Shown one piece after another: positions 61,131 to 64,000 of a stretch of 64,000 nucleotides of DNA (the first letter of the stretch is position 1; each line of letters starts with the position of its first letter). The position numbers and the translations under genes were made by a program. The DNA is from Photobacterium swingsii (lineage in GTDB: Bacteria > Pseudomonadota > Gammaproteobacteria > Enterobacterales > Vibrionaceae), in contig NZ_AP024852.1 in the NCBI RefSeq assembly GCF_024346715.1, positions 2,108,001 to 2,172,000 on the forward strand, read 5' to 3'. The notes under the pieces are model-generated. The model was not told the DNA's origin. It ran no database searches and was given only the letters and a program-made list of their open reading frames with translations.

Positions 61131-62300
61131 ATGGCTTCAACAAAACAATACCTTGCACGTAATCCGTGGATAATATCTATTGTGATTTTAGTCATAATAG
61201 GTGTGTGGTTAATCAGTGGCATGTTTGGGCCGCAAGAAACACCACCCGCCCACACAGCATCACAAGGCACAAGTCAGCAAAGTGCTCCACTAGCAAAAGT
61301 AGCCGTTAGCACAGTAACGGCCCAGCCCATTACACGTACAATTGCTTTATATGGACGAACAGCTCCCGACAGAAAGGCAACGTTAGGTGCAGAAGTGGCA
61401 GGGAACGTCGAACAACTCCTTATTCGCAAAGGTCAGTTTGTCAAAAAAGGACAAGCCATAGTCCAACTCAATAAGGCTGACCGTGAATTACAGCTTCAGC
61501 GTGCACTCGCCTTACTGTCAGTCCGAAGTAAAGAGTTCAATGCCGCAAAATCATTGCGTGAACGCGGATTACAGGGTGAAGTCGCACTGACCAAAGCACA
61601 AGCCAGTCTAGTCGAAGCCAAGGCTACGGTTAAAAATCTAGAGCTTGCTTTAAGTAATACCACAATCACCGCCCCTTTTGATGGCATAGTGAACATTCTT
61701 CATGTAGAGCAAGGTGATTATCTAGGTGTTGGCGACCCTGTCGCTAATGTTGTCGACTTAGATCCTCTGGTAATCACTGCCGATGTAAGTGAGCGCCATA
61801 TCCAAAGTATTCATCACGGCCAAAAGGCCCAAGTCATCTTATCGACAGGGTTAACACTGGATGCAAAACTACGCTATAAAGCCAGTATTGCATCAGAAAC
61901 CACCAATACATTCCCTATTGAATTAGAAGTATCCAACCCTGATTCAGCACTCGCGGCAGGTATTAGTGCCGAGGTAGATTTAATTCTTGATAGCCAATCA
62001 GCAATCAAAGTCACTCCTTCCATGTTGGCATTGGATGAAATTGGCAACTTAGGGATCAAAACATTAGTGGCAGATAATAAGGTAGCCTTCGCACCCATTG
62101 CGATTGTTAAAGTCGAACCAGATGGCGTGTGGCTTGGTGGTTTAGGTGAACAAGTCAATGTCATCACCGTCGGGCAAGGTTTTGTACGTAACGGTGACAC
62201 TGTTATCCCTGTAGAAACCGCCTCTATAAACAATTCACCCTCCAACGACGTGCCTGATACTAAGACACCAGTCAACCCTAAGCAAACGGGCGGTGAATAA
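61131..62300 (+). CDS. RND efflux periplasmic adaptor (membrane fusion protein)
   Basis: A 389-residue HlyD/AcrA-family adaptor linking an inner-membrane RND pump to an outer-membrane channel. It has an N-terminal membrane anchor (about 12-30), a lipoyl/biotinyl-like half (GRTAPDRKATLGAEVAGNV), a helical hairpin (about 125-180), the return half NTTITAPFDGIVNILHVEQGDYLGVGDPV (in pieces) and a beta-barrel plus membrane-proximal domain. AAGGA lies nine bases before ATG 61131. Its stop overlaps the pump start (TAATG), so the two are coupled. No TolC-type gene is in view. Confidence 0.93.
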   Translation: MASTKQYLARNPWIISIVILVIIGVWLISGMFGPQETPPAHTASQGTSQQSAPLAKVAVSTVTAQPITRTIALYGRTAPDRKATLGAEVAGNVEQLLIRKGQFVKKGQAIVQLNKADRELQLQRALALLSVRSKEFNAAKSLRERGLQGEVALTKAQASLVEAKATVKNLELALSNTTITAPFDGIVNILHVEQGDYLGVGDPVANVVDLDPLVITADVSERHIQSIHHGQKAQVILSTGLTLDAKLRYKASIASETTNTFPIELEVSNPDSALAAGISAEVDLILDSQSAIKVTPSMLALDEIGNLGIKTLVADNKVAFAPIAIVKVEPDGVWLGGLGEQVNVITVGQGFVRNGDTVIPVETASINNSPSNDVPDTKTPVNPKQTGGE

Positions 62301-64000
62301 TGTTTGGGATAATTGAAGCGGCGCTTAGCCGTTCACGCACTGTTATTACGCTGTTGGTACTGATCTTGATTGCAGGGGCGGCGATGTATCGCGCCATTCC
62401 TAAAGAGTCAAATCCAGATATTACTATTCCTATTATTTATGTCTCTGTTTCACACCAAGGTATAAGCCCTGAAGATGCTGAGCGTCTATTAGTTCGCCCG
62501 CTAGAGAAAGAACTGCAATCGATTGAAGGCGTAAAGGAGATGACCGCCACAGCTTCCGAAGGCCACGCATCGGTCGTATTGGAGTTTAATGCGGGTTCAA
62601 ATTTGGAAAGCGCACTCACTGATGTGCGTGAAGCTGTAGACATCGCCAAAGTAAAGCTACCTGATGACAGTGATGAACCGACGGTTAATGAAATAACACT
62701 GGCAGGTGAAGAGCCCGTTCTCTCTATGGTGTTGTACGGCACAGTGCCTGAACGCACCTCGATTCAAATAGCGCGCCAGCTGCAAGACAAACTGGAAAGC
62801 TACCGCCAGATACTGGAGGTTGAGATCGCCGGTGATCGTGAAGATGTGGTTGAGATCCTCGTTGAACCTTTGCTCATGGAAAGCTATGGCTTGGATCAAA
62901 ATGATGTTTTTAACTTAGTCTCTCGTAATAACCGTGTGGTTGCTGCTGGCTTTATCGACAGCGGTTATGGCCGATTTTCTGTAAAAGTTCCATCAGTCTT
63001 TGATTCGCTCAAAGATATTCTAGAGCTGCCGATCAAAGTCGATGGCAGTAAAGTTGTTACCTTTGGTGATATAGCAACTGTTCGTCGTGCCTTTCGTGAC
63101 GCTAGCAGTTTTGCTCGGCTTAATGGTCAACCCGCCGTAGTATTAGATGTAAAAAAACGCGCAGGTGAAAACATTATAGAAACGGTAGAAATTGTTAAAG
63201 CCGTTATCGCTGAAGCGCAGAAATTACCCGAGTGGCCCGATAATTTATTGGTCGAATACACACTCGATGGCTCCAAAGATGTTCAGATGATGCTGAATGA
63301 TCTTCAAAACAATATCCTTTCTGCAATTATCTTAGTTGTCGTGGTGATTATCGCCATACTGGGTTCACGTACTGCCCTGCTTGTTGGGATCTCAATTCCA
63401 GGTTCATTTCTTACCGGATTATTGGTTCTAGCTATTAGTGGGTTAACCGTGAATATCATCGTCCTTTTCTCGCTCATCATGGCTGTTGGCATGCTGGTTG
63501 ATGGCGCTATCGTGGTCACTGAGTATGCTGAAAGGCGTATGCAGGAAAACATCCCACGTAAACAAGCTTATCGAGAAGCAGCAAGACGAATGGCATGGCC
63601 TATCACGGCCTCAACCGCAACAACATTGGCCGCATTTGGCCCGCTACTGTTCTGGCCAGATACCACTGGCGAATTCATGCGCTATCTCCCCCTCACTCTC
63701 ATCGCTACCTTAACGGCCTCGCTCGTAATGGCACTGATTTTTGTGCCGGTGCTCGGTAGCGTGATTGGTAAGCCTCAATACACTAGCCCGACAGTCCAAA
63801 AACGTAAGATAGCCGTGGAAAATGGGGACTTTTCACAAGCTGTTGGTCTCACCAAGCTGTATTTAAATAGCCTTGCCATTGCGATTAAGCATCCGTTGAA
63901 AATACTACTATCAGCCTTTATTTTAGCGGGCGTGATTGGCTACAGCTACAGCGTGGCTGGCTTAGGCGCAGTGTTTTTTCCAGAAGTCGATCCGCCTCAT
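62300..64000 (+). CDS. RND efflux transporter, N-terminal 567 residues (cut by window end)
   Basis: An inner-membrane pump of the AcrB/MMPL superfamily. ATG 62300 overlaps the adaptor stop, and the frame stays open to the window edge. The first helix is followed by the KESNPDITIPIIYVSV segment typical of RND pumps, a periplasmic porter domain, and then clustered helices with the proton-relay aspartate motif GMLVDGAIVVTEYAERRM (helix 4) and GPLLFWPDTTGEFMRYLP. The sequence resembles the VmeI/VexF-like Vibrio pumps of about 1,030 residues. Substrate unknown; detergents, bile acids or drugs are typical for the family. Confidence 0.93.
   Translation, partial: MFGIIEAALSRSRTVITLLVLILIAGAAMYRAIPKESNPDITIPIIYVSVSHQGISPEDAERLLVRPLEKELQSIEGVKEMTATASEGHASVVLEFNAGSNLESALTDVREAVDIAKVKLPDDSDEPTVNEITLAGEEPVLSMVLYGTVPERTSIQIARQLQDKLESYRQILEVEIAGDREDVVEILVEPLLMESYGLDQNDVFNLVSRNNRVVAAGFIDSGYGRFSVKVPSVFDSLKDILELPIKVDGSKVVTFGDIATVRRAFRDASSFARLNGQPAVVLDVKKRAGENIIETVEIVKAVIAEAQKLPEWPDNLLVEYTLDGSKDVQMMLNDLQNNILSAIILVVVVIIAILGSRTALLVGISIPGSFLTGLLVLAISGLTVNIIVLFSLIMAVGMLVDGAIVVTEYAERRMQENIPRKQAYREAARRMAWPITASTATTLAAFGPLLFWPDTTGEFMRYLPLTLIATLTASLVMALIFVPVLGSVIGKPQYTSPTVQKRKIAVENGDFSQAVGLTKLYLNSLAIAIKHPLKILLSAFILAGVIGYSYSVAGLGAVFFPEVDPPH

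Noticed and set aside
1-64000. CRISPR arrays, tRNA/rRNA genes, complete insertion sequences or prophage genes
   Set aside because: No regular spaced repeats, no tRNA cloverleaf, no transposase, integrase or phage structural frames were recognised.

Overview
The window looks like ordinary chromosome from a marine gammaproteobacterium of the Vibrionaceae, most likely Photobacterium or a close relative. This is inferred from gene content: torR next to torC-torA-torD for trimethylamine N-oxide (TMAO) respiration, a PanP-type aspartate decarboxylase, a manganese-dependent pyrophosphatase, a MetS-type transporter subunit, the fruBKA/FruR arrangement, and the rsuA - GNAT - radD - haem receptor - rplY order. 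I see no rRNA, tRNA, CRISPR array, prophage or complete insertion sequence.

Layout. 1-7,100: the tail of an unidentified gene, a long-form GAPDH, a DJ-1/PfpI protein, a small membrane protein with a possible overlapping mini-gene, then PEP synthase (ppsA) divergent from its regulator ppsR. 7,200-13,500: a lipoprotein, the fructose PTS operon fruB-fruK-fruA (minus strand) and the divergent regulator fruR/cra, with three FruR-type palindromes between them. 13,850-18,200: an overlapping EAL-domain/AraC-regulator pair and an AbgA-like M20 hydrolase. 17,088-21,266: a translationally coupled ABC exporter module (ATPase, double-FtsX permease, AttH-like lipoprotein). 21,500-26,550: a MATE pump, an SDR/DUF2867 protein, a Bcr/CflA pump and a Vibrio-type unknown. 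26,700-33,400: rsuA, a GNAT, radD, a TonB haem receptor with a Fur box, rplY and a DUF1289 protein. 33,500-46,800: DNA polymerase II, a nucleotidyltransferase-like protein with a substituted metal ligand, a CSS-EAL phosphodiesterase, the YciU-like DNA mimic, emrD, ribA, a prolyl aminopeptidase, ppaC and a patatin. 46,900-53,500: a 29-residue YnhF-like protein, outer-membrane proteins, an NSS-family MetP-MetS-type transporter and panP. 53,900-59,500: the TMAO system. 59,890-64,000: an exported coiled-coil protein, a small membrane protein and an RND efflux pair cut by the window end.

Themes. Central carbon switching is well represented: GAPDH, PpsA/PpsR and FruBKA/FruR. The first two loci carry related GCAAACGTT operators and the third carries classical FruR palindromes. 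Anaerobic TMAO respiration is complete for structural genes, but torS and torT are absent from the torR side. I did not find a clearly undescribed multi-gene defence or mobile system. The most unusual points are the large inverted repeat carrying TorR-box-like arms before torD, the overlapping EAL/AraC pair, the degenerate nucleotidyltransferase, a duplicated terminator block around the DJ-1 gene, and several tiny genes (29, 32 and possibly 38 codons).
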